NCBI GenBank assembly: GCA_025352665.1
Contig: JANXSM010000015.1
Span: forward strand, 1-34,553
Reading direction: 5' to 3'
DNA length: 34,553 bases
Source: Rhodospirillales bacterium
GTDB lineage: Bacteria > Pseudomonadota > Alphaproteobacteria > Acetobacterales > Acetobacteraceae
Below, piece after piece: positions 7,424-15,183 of the stretch. The position numbers were made by a program, and so were the translations under genes. Position 1 is the stretch's first letter. Each line of letters starts with the position of its first letter. The notes below the pieces were generated by a model, which searched no databases, was not told the origin of the DNA, and saw only the letters and a program-made list of their open reading frames with translations.

Positions 7424-8184
7424 CCGGTTCCCAGATATGCGGCGATCACCGCAGGGTCTCGCATCACGGTTCCGGGCGGGCCAGAGGCGATGAGGCGGCC
7501 GGTGTCGAGCACGTTGATCTCGGCACACAGCCGCATGACGAAGGGCACGTTGTGTTCGATCAACAGCACCGCCATGCCGTCACGGGCGAGGGATGCGAAG
7601 ATGTCGCCGAGTTCTGCGGCCTCAACGTCGTTCATTCCCGCCACGGGTTCGTCGAGCATCAGCAGGCGAGGCTGGGTCGCCAGCGCCCGCATCATTTCGA
7701 CGCGGCGCTGATGGCCATAGGACAGGCCACCGGCCGGGTATTCCGCGTATCGCTGCATGCCGAAGCGGTTCAGCAGATCGCGGGCGCGGGCGCGGAGGTC
7801 ACGGGTCTCGCGCCAGGAGGCTGGCAGGCCGAGTAAGTGGGAAGCGAGCGAGGCGCGTTCCAGCCGGTGAAAGCCGACCAGCACGTTGTCGAGCACGCTG
7901 GCCTCGGCGAGCAGGCGAATATTCTGGAAGGTGCGGGCGATCCCGCTGCGAGCAACCTCGAAGGCAGGCGCCTGGCTCAGCAGGCGCGATCCGAGGCGGA
8001 TGTCGCCTTCGCTCAACGTGAGCACGCCAGCGATCATGTTCACCAAGGTGGATTTGCCGGCGCCGTTCGGGCCGATGAGACCGGTGATGCGCCCCGGTGG
8101 AATGTCGAAGCTGACATCGGACACGGCGGTGACGCCGCCGAACCGCTTGGTCACGTGGCGGAGGGTGAGAGTTTCAGACGGCAT
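7420..8184 (-). CDS. ABC transporter ATP-binding protein, LivG type
   Basis: A 254-residue ATPase of the LivG subfamily. Walker A is GPNGAGKST at residues 38-46, followed by the LivG-typical GIARTFQNIRL. The signature is LSYGHQRR, where Gln-to-His is a small departure from the usual SYGQQR. Walker B reads LLMLDEPVAGMN, the switch LLIEHN, and the end resembles VIAAYLGTG as in family members. The start at 8184 overlaps the LivM stop by 11 bases; a longer in-frame reading to 8235 translates the LivM end out of frame and is rejected. It forms the heterodimeric motor with the LivF-type protein. Confidence 0.92.
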   Translation of the reverse strand: MPSETLTLRHVTKRFGGVTAVSDVSFDIPPGRITGLIGPNGAGKSTLVNMIAGVLTLSEGDIRLGSRLLSQAPAFEVARSGIARTFQNIRLLAEASVLDNVLVGFHRLERASLASHLLGLPASWRETRDLRARARDLLNRFGMQRYAEYPAGGLSYGHQRRVEMMRALATQPRLLMLDEPVAGMNDVEAAELGDIFASLARDGMAVLLIEHNVPFVMRLCAEINVLDTGRLIASGPPGTVMRDPAVIAAYLGTG

Positions 8185-9022
8185 TGGCGGCGCGGCGTCG
8201 ACGGCGCAGGAGCGCCAGAGAATCGGCCACTCCATGTGGCAGATAATTGATGATGACGATCAGCAGCAGCCCGTGGATCAGCGGCCGGTTCTCGGCGAGC
8301 GGGCGAGCCAGTTCGGGAAGAGCGGTCAGAATGGCCGTGCCGATGATCGGGCCGATCACCGTGCCGCGCCCGCCCAGCACGATCGAGGCCAGCATGGACA
8401 CGAGCAGCGCGAACCCGAATTGCTGCGGCTCGATGCTATAGACGTAAAGGCTCTGCAGCCCGCCGAACAAGCCGCCGATGCCGCCGCTGATGATGAAGGC
8501 GATGGCGTGGCTGCGTTGCACGGAGATGCCCAGCGAGCCTGCCACCGTCTCGTCTTGGCGCACCGTGTCGAAGGCGCGTCCCAGGCCGGAACGGTCGATC
8601 GCCACCATCAGATACAGCACGGCACCCAAGGCCACGCACAACGTGCCGGTGCCGACCAGCTTGGGAATGCCGTTGATGCCCATGGCGCCGCCGGTCAGAT
8701 CCTCGGCATAGAACCCCAACGACACCACGATTTCGACAAAAGCCAGCGTGGCAATGGCCTGATACACGCCGCGCAGCCGCGCCAGCGGGATCGAGAGCAC
8801 GCCCGCCACGATCAGCCCGAGTGCGGTGGCGGCAGCGACGGCCACCGGCGCCGACACGCCGTATCGGGTCACCAAGATGGCGGTGGCATAGCCGCCGATC
8901 CCGGCGTAGGCGGCCGACGCGATGGAAAACACACCGGCGCGCAACACGATGAACTGGCTGAACGCAAAACCGCAGTTCAGCAAGAACACGTCGAACAGCG
9001 ACTGATAAACGCCCAAGCCCAT
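8174..9022 (-). CDS. ABC transporter permease, LivM type
   Basis: A 282-residue inner-membrane permease with about eight hydrophobic segments. It contains the LivM hallmarks: a GVFSIASAAYAGIGGYATAI-like segment near the N-terminus, LRGVYQAIATLAFVEI, and a C-terminal loop SMLASIVLGGRGTVIGPIIG that contacts the ATPase. The start at 9022 shares one base with the LivH stop (TGATG). A much longer open frame to 10084 exists, but its N-terminal 350 codons are an out-of-frame reading of LivH. It pairs with LivH to form the channel. Confidence 0.92.
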   Translation of the reverse strand: MGLGVYQSLFDVFLLNCGFAFSQFIVLRAGVFSIASAAYAGIGGYATAILVTRYGVSAPVAVAAATALGLIVAGVLSIPLARLRGVYQAIATLAFVEIVVSLGFYAEDLTGGAMGINGIPKLVGTGTLCVALGAVLYLMVAIDRSGLGRAFDTVRQDETVAGSLGISVQRSHAIAFIISGGIGGLFGGLQSLYVYSIEPQQFGFALLVSMLASIVLGGRGTVIGPIIGTAILTALPELARPLAENRPLIHGLLLIVIINYLPHGVADSLALLRRRRRAANAV

Positions 9023-9906
9023 CAGCGCCGTCCCACGCCGGTGTTCGCCACGCCGAACAATCCGTTGGGACGCACCATCAGCACCAGAAACAGCAGCGAG
9101 AAGATGATCGTGTCGGTGAGGCCAGATGGCAGATAGGCGGTGGCCAGGGTCTGCAGCACGCCGAGCCCCATACCAGCCACCACGGCGCCGGCGATGCTGC
9201 CGAGCCCGCCCAGGATCACCACCACGAATGCGCGCAGCAGATAAGGCTCTCCCATCATGAAATGCACCGAGTTGAACGACAGACCCACCAGCACGCCGGC
9301 CAGCCCAGCCATGGCGCCGGACAGGAAGAAGGTGCGCAGATAGATGGCGTCTGGGTTCACGCCGAGCAGCACGGCGGCACGCGGGTTGCCCGCGACGGCA
9401 CGAACCTGACGGCCCAGGCTGGTGTGAAAAATCAGCCAGCTCAGCAGCCCCAACAGGAACGCCACGGACCCCGCGATCGCCAGTTGCAGCAGCGACACCC
9501 GCAGGCCCCAGAAGCGGTAGAAGACCACCGGAAACGTGGCGAAGGGAAAGCGCAGCACCTTGGTTTCCGAAATCCGCTGGGCAATGCTCACCAGCACCAG
9601 ATTGGCGCCGATGCTCGAAATGATCGCGCCGAACTCCGCCTGTCCGCTGGCGCGCAGGCGGCGAAATGCCAGGACATCGATCAACACCGACAAGGTTCCA
9701 GCGCCGACCATCGCCAAGATGATGGCGAACCAAAGCGGAATGCCGGCGAGCACCGCGTAAAGCCCGATGAAGGCGCCAGCCATCAGCAGCGCGCCATGCG
9801 CGAGGTTGAGAATGCGGTGCACGCCGAAAACGAGGGTAAAACCCAGTGCGAACAGCGCGTAAACCGCGCCAGCGACCAGTCCATTCATGATCTGCTGGGC
9901 CAGCAT
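9022..9906 (-). CDS. ABC transporter permease, LivH type
   Basis: A 294-residue permease with about eight membrane segments. It begins with IMNGLVAGAVYALFALGFTL, followed by HRILNLAHGALLMAGAF, both classic LivH features. The ATPase-contact loop near the C-terminus reads LLRAFVVVILGGLGSIAGA. The ATG at 9906 shares a base with the stop of the upstream SDR (TGATG), which fixes the start; the in-frame extension to 9969 is not homologous. It works with LivM, LivG and LivF and most likely with both binding proteins of the locus. Confidence 0.92.
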   Translation of the reverse strand: MLAQQIMNGLVAGAVYALFALGFTLVFGVHRILNLAHGALLMAGAFIGLYAVLAGIPLWFAIILAMVGAGTLSVLIDVLAFRRLRASGQAEFGAIISSIGANLVLVSIAQRISETKVLRFPFATFPVVFYRFWGLRVSLLQLAIAGSVAFLLGLLSWLIFHTSLGRQVRAVAGNPRAAVLLGVNPDAIYLRTFFLSGAMAGLAGVLVGLSFNSVHFMMGEPYLLRAFVVVILGGLGSIAGAVVAGMGLGVLQTLATAYLPSGLTDTIIFSLLFLVLMVRPNGLFGVANTGVGRR

Positions 9907-10667
9907 CAGAAATTGGAAACCCCGAGCCCGAGTCCGCCATCGACGTCCAGCACCGCGCCCGTGGTCCATTCCGCGCAGGCGAGATGGGCGACGGCCTCGG
10001 CGATCTCCAAAGCGGTGCCGATGCGGCCGAGCGCATGCAGCGGCCCCAGCGCCTGCATGCGTTCGGCGGCGGCGGCATCGTCATAGAGCCCGGCGCGTTG
10101 GTTGATTTCAGTGGGCACGGCGCCGGGAACGATGCAGTTCACCCGGATCTGCCGTGGCCCGAGTTCGGCGGCCAGCACCCGGGTGAGCGCTTCCAGCGCG
10201 CCTTTGGTGGCGGCATAGGCGGAGGCGCCGGGGAAGGCGCGACGGGTATGGACGGAGCCAAAAAAGATGACGCTGCCTTGCCGTTCGGCCAGATGCGGCA
10301 CGGCCTGGCCCGTCAACAGCATCGCGCCGATGACGTTGGTGTTGAACAGATCCAGCAACGCCGCCTGGTCCAGTGCCTCGATCGGGCCGCGGAGCATGTT
10401 GCCGGCGGCGTTCACGAGAACGTCGATCCCGCCGCCATGGCTCAGTGCGGCATCGATGATGGCCGTGCGGTCTGCCTCCGAAGTGATATCGCCCGCGACC
10501 GCCCGGCAGGCAGAGCCGATTTCGGCTGCGACAGCTTCGATCTTGTCCGCGCGCCGGCCGCAGATGGTGACCATGGCGCCGTGTGCTGCGAAAAACCGCG
10601 CCGTTCCCGCGCCGAGACCGGAGCCTGCACCCGTTACGATGACCGACATGCCAGCGATCGCGCGCAT
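9906..10667 (-). CDS. Short-chain dehydrogenase/reductase (SDR) 1
   Basis: A 253-residue classical SDR oxidoreductase. The cofactor motif TGAGSGLG is at residues 12-19, NAAG at 86-89, and the catalytic set is Asn111, Ser138, Tyr151 and Lys155 (YAATK). The GRR after the second strand (37-39) hints at NADP(H). The C-terminal part includes an IVPGAV loop and ends in DVDGGLGLG. It sits between a second SDR and the permease genes with one-base overlaps on both sides, so it belongs to the catabolic operon. It probably oxidises an alcohol produced by one of the oxygenases, or reduces a ketone; the substrate is not deducible. Confidence 0.93.
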   Translation of the reverse strand: MRAIAGMSVIVTGAGSGLGAGTARFFAAHGAMVTICGRRADKIEAVAAEIGSACRAVAGDITSEADRTAIIDAALSHGGGIDVLVNAAGNMLRGPIEALDQAALLDLFNTNVIGAMLLTGQAVPHLAERQGSVIFFGSVHTRRAFPGASAYAATKGALEALTRVLAAELGPRQIRVNCIVPGAVPTEINQRAGLYDDAAAAERMQALGPLHALGRIGTALEIAEAVAHLACAEWTTGAVLDVDGGLGLGVSNF

Positions 10668-11434
10668 CAGCGTTTTTCCTCGCGTGGCAGCAGCGACAGC
10701 AGATTGGCGACAACGCCGCCATCGACCACCAGTTGGTGCGCGTTGATGTAGCGTGCCGCATCCGAAGCCAGGAAGGCCACCGCATTGGCGACGTCTTCGA
10801 CAAGCCCCAATGCGCGCAGCGGCACGCCGGAGCCGCGCAGCGCGCGGACCTTCGGGTCGGCGAAAATGGGAGCGGACATGCCGCCATCGATGAAGCCTGG
10901 CGCCACAGAGTTCACGCGCACGCCGTGTGGACCCAGCTCGACGGCGAAATGTTCCGTGAGCCTGGCGATCGCAGCCTTCGTGGCCGGATAGGCGCCGGCG
11001 TTCGGCCCAGGCGTGATGGCGTTGATCGAGGTGATGTTGACGATCGCCCCTGACCCTCGCGCCACCATGCGGCGTGCCACGATCTGCGAGACGATGAACA
11101 CACCGACAAGGTTCACATCCACCACGCGGCGGAAATCTTCGACACTTTGCTCCAGCAACGATCCGAAGCGAACGATCCCGGCGTTGTTGACCAGCACATC
11201 CAGACTGGCGCCGAACGCCAACTCGGCCGCAGCCACGGCCTGTTCCACTTGCGTCGCCTCGGTCACATCGGCTTGCAATCCGATGGCGCCGTCGAGCCTG
11301 GCTGCCGTCGCGCGGGCAGTCTCGCCGTTCGCGTCGACCACGGCGACGCGGTAGCCATCCGCCGCCAGTTTCAGGGCGATCGCGGCGCCAAGCCCTGCGC
11401 CGCCGCCGGTGACGAAGGCGGTTCTATGAGCCAT
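10667..11434 (-). CDS. Short-chain dehydrogenase/reductase (SDR) 2
   Basis: A 255-residue classical SDR. It has TGGGAGLG at residues 9-16, Asp34 after the second strand (VVD), which favours NAD(H), NNAG at 83-86, and the catalytic Ser136, Tyr149 and Lys153 (Y-P-A-T-K). A C-terminal VDGG is present. The start at 11434 overlaps the P450 A stop by 11 bases; the longer frame to 11518 reads through the P450 tail out of frame. With SDR 1 it makes a pair that may act on successive alcohols or with different cofactors, consistent with NAD-linked oxidation after P450 hydroxylation. Confidence 0.92.
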   Translation of the reverse strand: MAHRTAFVTGGGAGLGAAIALKLAADGYRVAVVDANGETARATAARLDGAIGLQADVTEATQVEQAVAAAELAFGASLDVLVNNAGIVRFGSLLEQSVEDFRRVVDVNLVGVFIVSQIVARRMVARGSGAIVNITSINAITPGPNAGAYPATKAAIARLTEHFAVELGPHGVRVNSVAPGFIDGGMSAPIFADPKVRALRGSGVPLRALGLVEDVANAVAFLASDAARYINAHQLVVDGGVVANLLSLLPREEKR

Positions 11435-12626
11435 GGGATAGCACCGGATAGGTTCCCCAGTTCGCGCGTTTGGTATGCGGAGCAGATGTCGGCGGATTTG
11501 CCGGATCTGGCCGCGCACCGCGGTCGCGCAATTCGGCCAGCAGCCGCGTCACGATGCCGAACTGATGCGTGGCCGGATCGGCGCCGTCGCCGGGCACCAC
11601 CCCGCCGTCGAGATCGCGGCCAAGGCAGAGATGCGGTCCGGTGCCGAAGGTCAGTCCCCACGGCGGCGTTGGTTTTTTGATGTCGCGATGCGGGTTGAAC
11701 CGGTCCGCATCGGTGCCGAACAGATGCTGATCGCGGTTGGCCGCGTGGAGATCGACCACGATCTCATCCCTATCGTCGGCATCTCCCCCTGGCAGCGACA
11801 CCGGGCAAACCGGCCGGCGCCACGCCACGGGACTGGCCGGATGCAGCCGGAAACTTTCGAACACGCAACGCTGCAGAAAGAATGGATCGTTTTGCAGGCG
11901 TGCTTCGTCCTCAGGATGCTCGGCGAGCCAGCAAACCAGATCGTGAAACGCATGGGCGATCGAGTTGGCCGTGCTGTGCGAGCCCGCCTGGAGATAGAAT
12001 GCCATTTCCCGGACCAACAAATCCGGTGGCAGCAACATTTTGTCTTCGTTGCGTAGCAGCACTGTCAGCACGTCGCTGGGCAGCGCCTGCTCGCCGATCT
12101 CGCCGCGGTTGAAGCGGGCCAGAAGGTTTTGCCGCCGTGCGATGGATGCTTGCAGAAAATCCGTCTCCAGCTCGGCAAGGGCGGCGCGCACCTCGACTTC
12201 GACATCTGCTTTGTTTCGCGTCGAGTGCACCAGCGTGGCGCCTTCGCTGAAACAATGCACCAGAGCCAGCAACTGCTCGGTCTCTGTCGGCGTGCGCGCC
12301 GGCCGATCGATGCCGGCGAAATCCGCCGTGAGGTTCATCGTCACCCGATAGGCAAAATCCAGCAGGTCGAAGTGACCGGCGGCCAGGAATGGCGCCAGGG
12401 TTTCAGCCATGGTGCGGGGGAACACCGTGTTCTCGTAGCGATGGAAGAAGTCACGGCGGAACACCCGAAACTCCAGCACGCGGCGCAGCCGATGCGCGTC
12501 GCCATGCAAGGTCAGCAGCACCTGGTCCATGATGACGGCGCCGGCGTCGTACAGCGACTGGCGCAGATCCTTGTGGCGCAACACCTCCGACGCATCGGCG
12601 TAGGTGCTGAAGTGCAGAACGCTCAT
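11424..12626 (-). CDS. Cytochrome P450 (A), atypical I-helix and post-cysteine insert
   Basis: A 400-residue soluble bacterial-type P450 with no membrane anchor. The HGDAHRLRR C-helix motif is near residues 41-49, the K-helix ESFR at 257-260, and the heme loop FGTGPHLCLG has the thiolate ligand Cys334. The I-helix reads AGSHST (214-219): the usual acid before the Thr is His217 and the Thr position is Ser. His in that place is known in CYP51 enzymes. After GRDL, where other P450s go straight into the L-helix, there is a polar insert rich in Gly, Asp and Pro (about residues 340-355). The ATG overlaps the amidohydrolase stop (ATGA). It is paralogous to the P450 at 15184. Substrate unknown, and no redox partner is encoded nearby. 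Confidence 0.92.
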   Translation of the reverse strand: MSVLHFSTYADASEVLRHKDLRQSLYDAGAVIMDQVLLTLHGDAHRLRRVLEFRVFRRDFFHRYENTVFPRTMAETLAPFLAAGHFDLLDFAYRVTMNLTADFAGIDRPARTPTETEQLLALVHCFSEGATLVHSTRNKADVEVEVRAALAELETDFLQASIARRQNLLARFNRGEIGEQALPSDVLTVLLRNEDKMLLPPDLLVREMAFYLQAGSHSTANSIAHAFHDLVCWLAEHPEDEARLQNDPFFLQRCVFESFRLHPASPVAWRRPVCPVSLPGGDADDRDEIVVDLHAANRDQHLFGTDADRFNPHRDIKKPTPPWGLTFGTGPHLCLGRDLDGGVVPGDGADPATHQFGIVTRLLAELRDRGARPDPANPPTSAPHTKRANWGTYPVLSHGS

Positions 12627-13636
12627 GCAGATTGGCGCAGCAGACGACGCGCATTGTCGGCCAAAGCGGGCTCGGGCGGCGCATGGTGGGCTGCGTCTGG
12701 CGCGTCCCACCCCGCGAAATTGGTGCCATAGACCAAGCGGTCGCCGCCGACGCGGTGTTTCAGCAACGCAAGCGAGGCGTCATCGTTCACATGCGTGTCG
12801 AACCACAATCTTGCCAGGAGTGCTTCGAACGCGCCGTCGGGACGCAGCGCGTCGCGCGACCAGGGGCGTTTGCGAGCGGCCTGGGCCAAACGTCCGGCGA
12901 GGAAGGCGATGGCGCCGCCACCGTGGCTGACGCAGATGTCGATCGTGGGATGGCGTTCCAGCACGCCGCCAAAAATGAGAGTGGCTGCCGCGATGGTTTC
13001 CTGTGCCGCAAAGCCTGCCACCAGGTCGAGATCGAACCGTTTCAGGTTGGGGTCACCGGCCAGGCCGTCGATCCCTGCTGGGGCCGGATGAATGAACAGC
13101 GGCACGTTCAGTTTCACACAGGTCTCATACAGCCGGTCGAAGGCGGGCGCGTGCAGCGGCTCGACATTGTCGGTGCCGATATACGCACCCCACAAACCAA
13201 GCTCGGAAACCGCGCGATGCAGCTCCTCGCAGGACGCGCCGATGTCCTGGGTTGGCAGAGCTGCGAGACCGGCCAGCCGCGTGGGGTGGCGCGCCACGGT
13301 CTTGGCCAAAGTGTCGTTGTGGATACGGCAGAACGCCACGGCTTCAGCGACGTCGATATGGCTGAAATAGGTCAACGGATTGGGGCTCAGCACCTGGAAG
13401 TCGATGCCGGCCTCATCCATCCGTTTGATCCGTAGAACCGGGTCCATGAACGGGCTGCCGGCGTATCGCACGCCGATCAGCCGATAATCCCCGACTCGGA
13501 ACAAAGACGTGCCGTCCTCGGTTGCCGCGATTTCGGGGCCGTATCGACCGGCGGCACCCATGGTTTCGGCGAACACGGCATGTGCGTGCACGTCAAGCAC
13601 CGCAGCATGCGCGATGCCGCCCGTCGTCGCGCTCAT
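12623..13636 (-). CDS. Amidohydrolase family 2 protein (ACMSD-like) 1
   Basis: A 337-residue TIM-barrel protein of the amidohydrolase_2 family, which includes aminocarboxymuconate-semialdehyde decarboxylase and related decarboxylases and hydrolases. Visible active-site features are the HxH metal motif (His17, His19 in DVHAHA), His183 (FIHPAP) and His238 (SHGGG). The position of the last metal-binding Asp in the usual G-S/T-D-Y/F motif is Asn306 here (YGTNFAGWD), which may alter or remove one metal contact. It is the first gene of the leftward operon; GGGGGAAG upstream of the ATG is a good ribosome binding site. It likely cleaves a C-C or C-N bond in an oxidised intermediate; decarboxylation is one option. 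Confidence 0.88.
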   Translation of the reverse strand: MSATTGGIAHAAVLDVHAHAVFAETMGAAGRYGPEIAATEDGTSLFRVGDYRLIGVRYAGSPFMDPVLRIKRMDEAGIDFQVLSPNPLTYFSHIDVAEAVAFCRIHNDTLAKTVARHPTRLAGLAALPTQDIGASCEELHRAVSELGLWGAYIGTDNVEPLHAPAFDRLYETCVKLNVPLFIHPAPAGIDGLAGDPNLKRFDLDLVAGFAAQETIAAATLIFGGVLERHPTIDICVSHGGGAIAFLAGRLAQAARKRPWSRDALRPDGAFEALLARLWFDTHVNDDASLALLKHRVGGDRLVYGTNFAGWDAPDAAHHAPPEPALADNARRLLRQSA

Positions 13637-13781
13637 GCGCTTCCCCCAAATCTATTGTTTTCGATGCTATAAGCGGCGTTCACAAAAGAAAAGCGCAATT
13701 TTTCTGCTGCATTGCACAACAAAATCATCGTTGTGATCTATCGATCTCGATGTTACTTGTCGTCGAAACGGAGAAGCCAAC
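13637..13781. promoter_or_regulatory. Divergent promoter region of the two catabolic operons
   Basis: The 145 bases between the two amidohydrolase starts must hold both promoters. This part is clearly more AT-rich than the surrounding genes. It contains CACAAC-N9-GTTGTG (13715-13735) and the partly overlapping GCAAT-N12-ATTGC (13694-13698 with 13711-13715). TATAGC-like sequence on the minus strand near 13670 could be a -10 element. MarR repressors bind such palindromes, so this is the likely control point, but the operator assignment is inference. Confidence 0.6.
13715..13735. promoter_or_regulatory. Candidate MarR operator, CACAAC-N9-GTTGTG
   Basis: A perfect 6-base inverted repeat with a 9-base spacer lies in the middle of the divergent promoter region, 47 bases before the rightward start codon. 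Half-site spacing of about 15 bases centre to centre is somewhat wide for MarR but possible. The overlapping GCAAT/ATTGC pair is an alternative. Confidence 0.4.
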
Positions 13782-15149
13782 GTGAAGCATCCGCTGCTCA
13801 TCGAGCATGGATCCATCATCGACGGAACCGGCGCGGTGCCCGTTTCAGCCGATATGCTGGTGGTCGGGCAGACCATCGCAGCCATCGGGCCGGAAGCCCG
13901 CGCCCAGGCCGATCATTTGCCGCGCGTCGAAACATTCGACGCCACGGGCTGCACGATCATGCCAGGGCTGATCGACGCGCATTGCCATTTGTCGTTCGAC
14001 GATGCGTCCTCCAATGCCGAGTTGTTCACCCATCGGCGCAATGCGCTGTCGGCTCTGGTCGCCGCCTACAACGCGCGGAAACTGTTGCGGGCAGGCGTTA
14101 CCTCTCTCCTCGACCCAGACAGCCTGTTCGAGAACATGATCGATCTGCGCGACGCCATCGAGGCCGGCATGGTGGAAGGGCCGCGCATGTCCTGCGGCGC
14201 CTATGCGCTGATGACAGCGGTCGGCGGCACCGCAGGGCGGCTGATCGCCGATACCGGTGTCACCGGCTATGCCCGCGTGGTGAACTCACGCGACGAGTTG
14301 GTGAGTGAGGTGCGCCGCCAGATCAAATACGGCGCAGACTGGATCAAAGTGCATGTCACCGGCGTCATTCCCCGCCAGGCGCACAAGGGCGAGCTTTCGG
14401 TGTGGTCGTTCGATGAGCTCAAGCTGCTGTGCGACGTGGCCCATGATCTGGGCACGCCCGTCATGGGCCATTGCCGCGGTGCGACAGCGGTCCGCGACGC
14501 AGCCCGGGCCGGGTTCGACCTGTTGTTCCACGCCACCGGCATGGACGACGAGGCGCTTGACGAGGTTGTGAAGCGACAAATCCCGATCTGCCCGGCGCTG
14601 ACCTTTCAGGCCAATATGGTCGATTTCGGTCACCGCCTCGGCACCGACGCCGCGTTGCGGAACATGTTCGAGCGCGAGATCACCGACAGCGCCGAGACGC
14701 TCATCCGCGCCCGCAAGGCAGGCGTCCCGCTGCTGTGCGGCAGCGAAAGCGGGTTCTCGATGGTACCTTACGGCCATTGGCATTATCGCGAGATGGAGGT
14801 GTTCGTCCGCTATCTCGGCATGACGCCGTTGGAAGCGCTTGCCTGCGGCACCAGTGCCGGTGCTTTCGCCATGAAGATGGAAGGCCAGATCGGTGTGTTG
14901 AAACCGGGCTACCAGGCCGATCTCATCTGCCTCGAGGGCGATCCGTCGCAAGACGTCACGATCCTTGGCGAGACCGAACGCATGCGCCTGGTGATGATCG
15001 CCGGCAAACAGATGGACATCTCCCCGCTGCCGCCGCGCAAGCGTCTGCAAGGCTGGACCATCGCTTCCATGGGCACGCAGCTGACGCGCGAACTGGCCTT
15101 CTCCAACCAATACCCCAACGAACCTGTCGAGATCCAAGAACTGCACTGA
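13782..15149 (+). CDS. Metal-dependent amidohydrolase (imidazolonepropionase/prolidase-like) 2
   Basis: A 455-residue amidohydrolase_1-type protein: a beta-sandwich formed by the N- and C-termini around a TIM barrel. Features seen are PGLIDAHCHL with His67 and His69, Lys189 in DWIKVHVTG (the position of the bridging, usually carboxylated Lys), His230 (MGHCRG) and His250 (FHATG). The usual GTD-S/A-G motif with the catalytic Asp reads GSESG, giving Glu322. The C-terminus has GMTPLEAL and GVLKPGYQADLI as normal. The start is GTG at 13782, supported by GGAGAAG six bases before it. First gene of the rightward operon. It probably hydrolyses an amide, lactam or lactone ring; the true substrate is unknown. 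Confidence 0.88.
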   Translation: MKHPLLIEHGSIIDGTGAVPVSADMLVVGQTIAAIGPEARAQADHLPRVETFDATGCTIMPGLIDAHCHLSFDDASSNAELFTHRRNALSALVAAYNARKLLRAGVTSLLDPDSLFENMIDLRDAIEAGMVEGPRMSCGAYALMTAVGGTAGRLIADTGVTGYARVVNSRDELVSEVRRQIKYGADWIKVHVTGVIPRQAHKGELSVWSFDELKLLCDVAHDLGTPVMGHCRGATAVRDAARAGFDLLFHATGMDDEALDEVVKRQIPICPALTFQANMVDFGHRLGTDAALRNMFEREITDSAETLIRARKAGVPLLCGSESGFSMVPYGHWHYREMEVFVRYLGMTPLEALACGTSAGAFAMKMEGQIGVLKPGYQADLICLEGDPSQDVTILGETERMRLVMIAGKQMDISPLPPRKRLQGWTIASMGTQLTRELAFSNQYPNEPVEIQELH

Positions 15150-15183
15150 ACAAGCGGCCAAAGAGTCGCGGCGAGGCAAACGA

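Noticed and set aside
8174-10084. 636-codon frame suggesting a LivH-LivM fusion
   Set aside because: The N-terminal part is an out-of-frame reading of LivH and SDR 1; the two permeases are in different frames with a TGATG junction.
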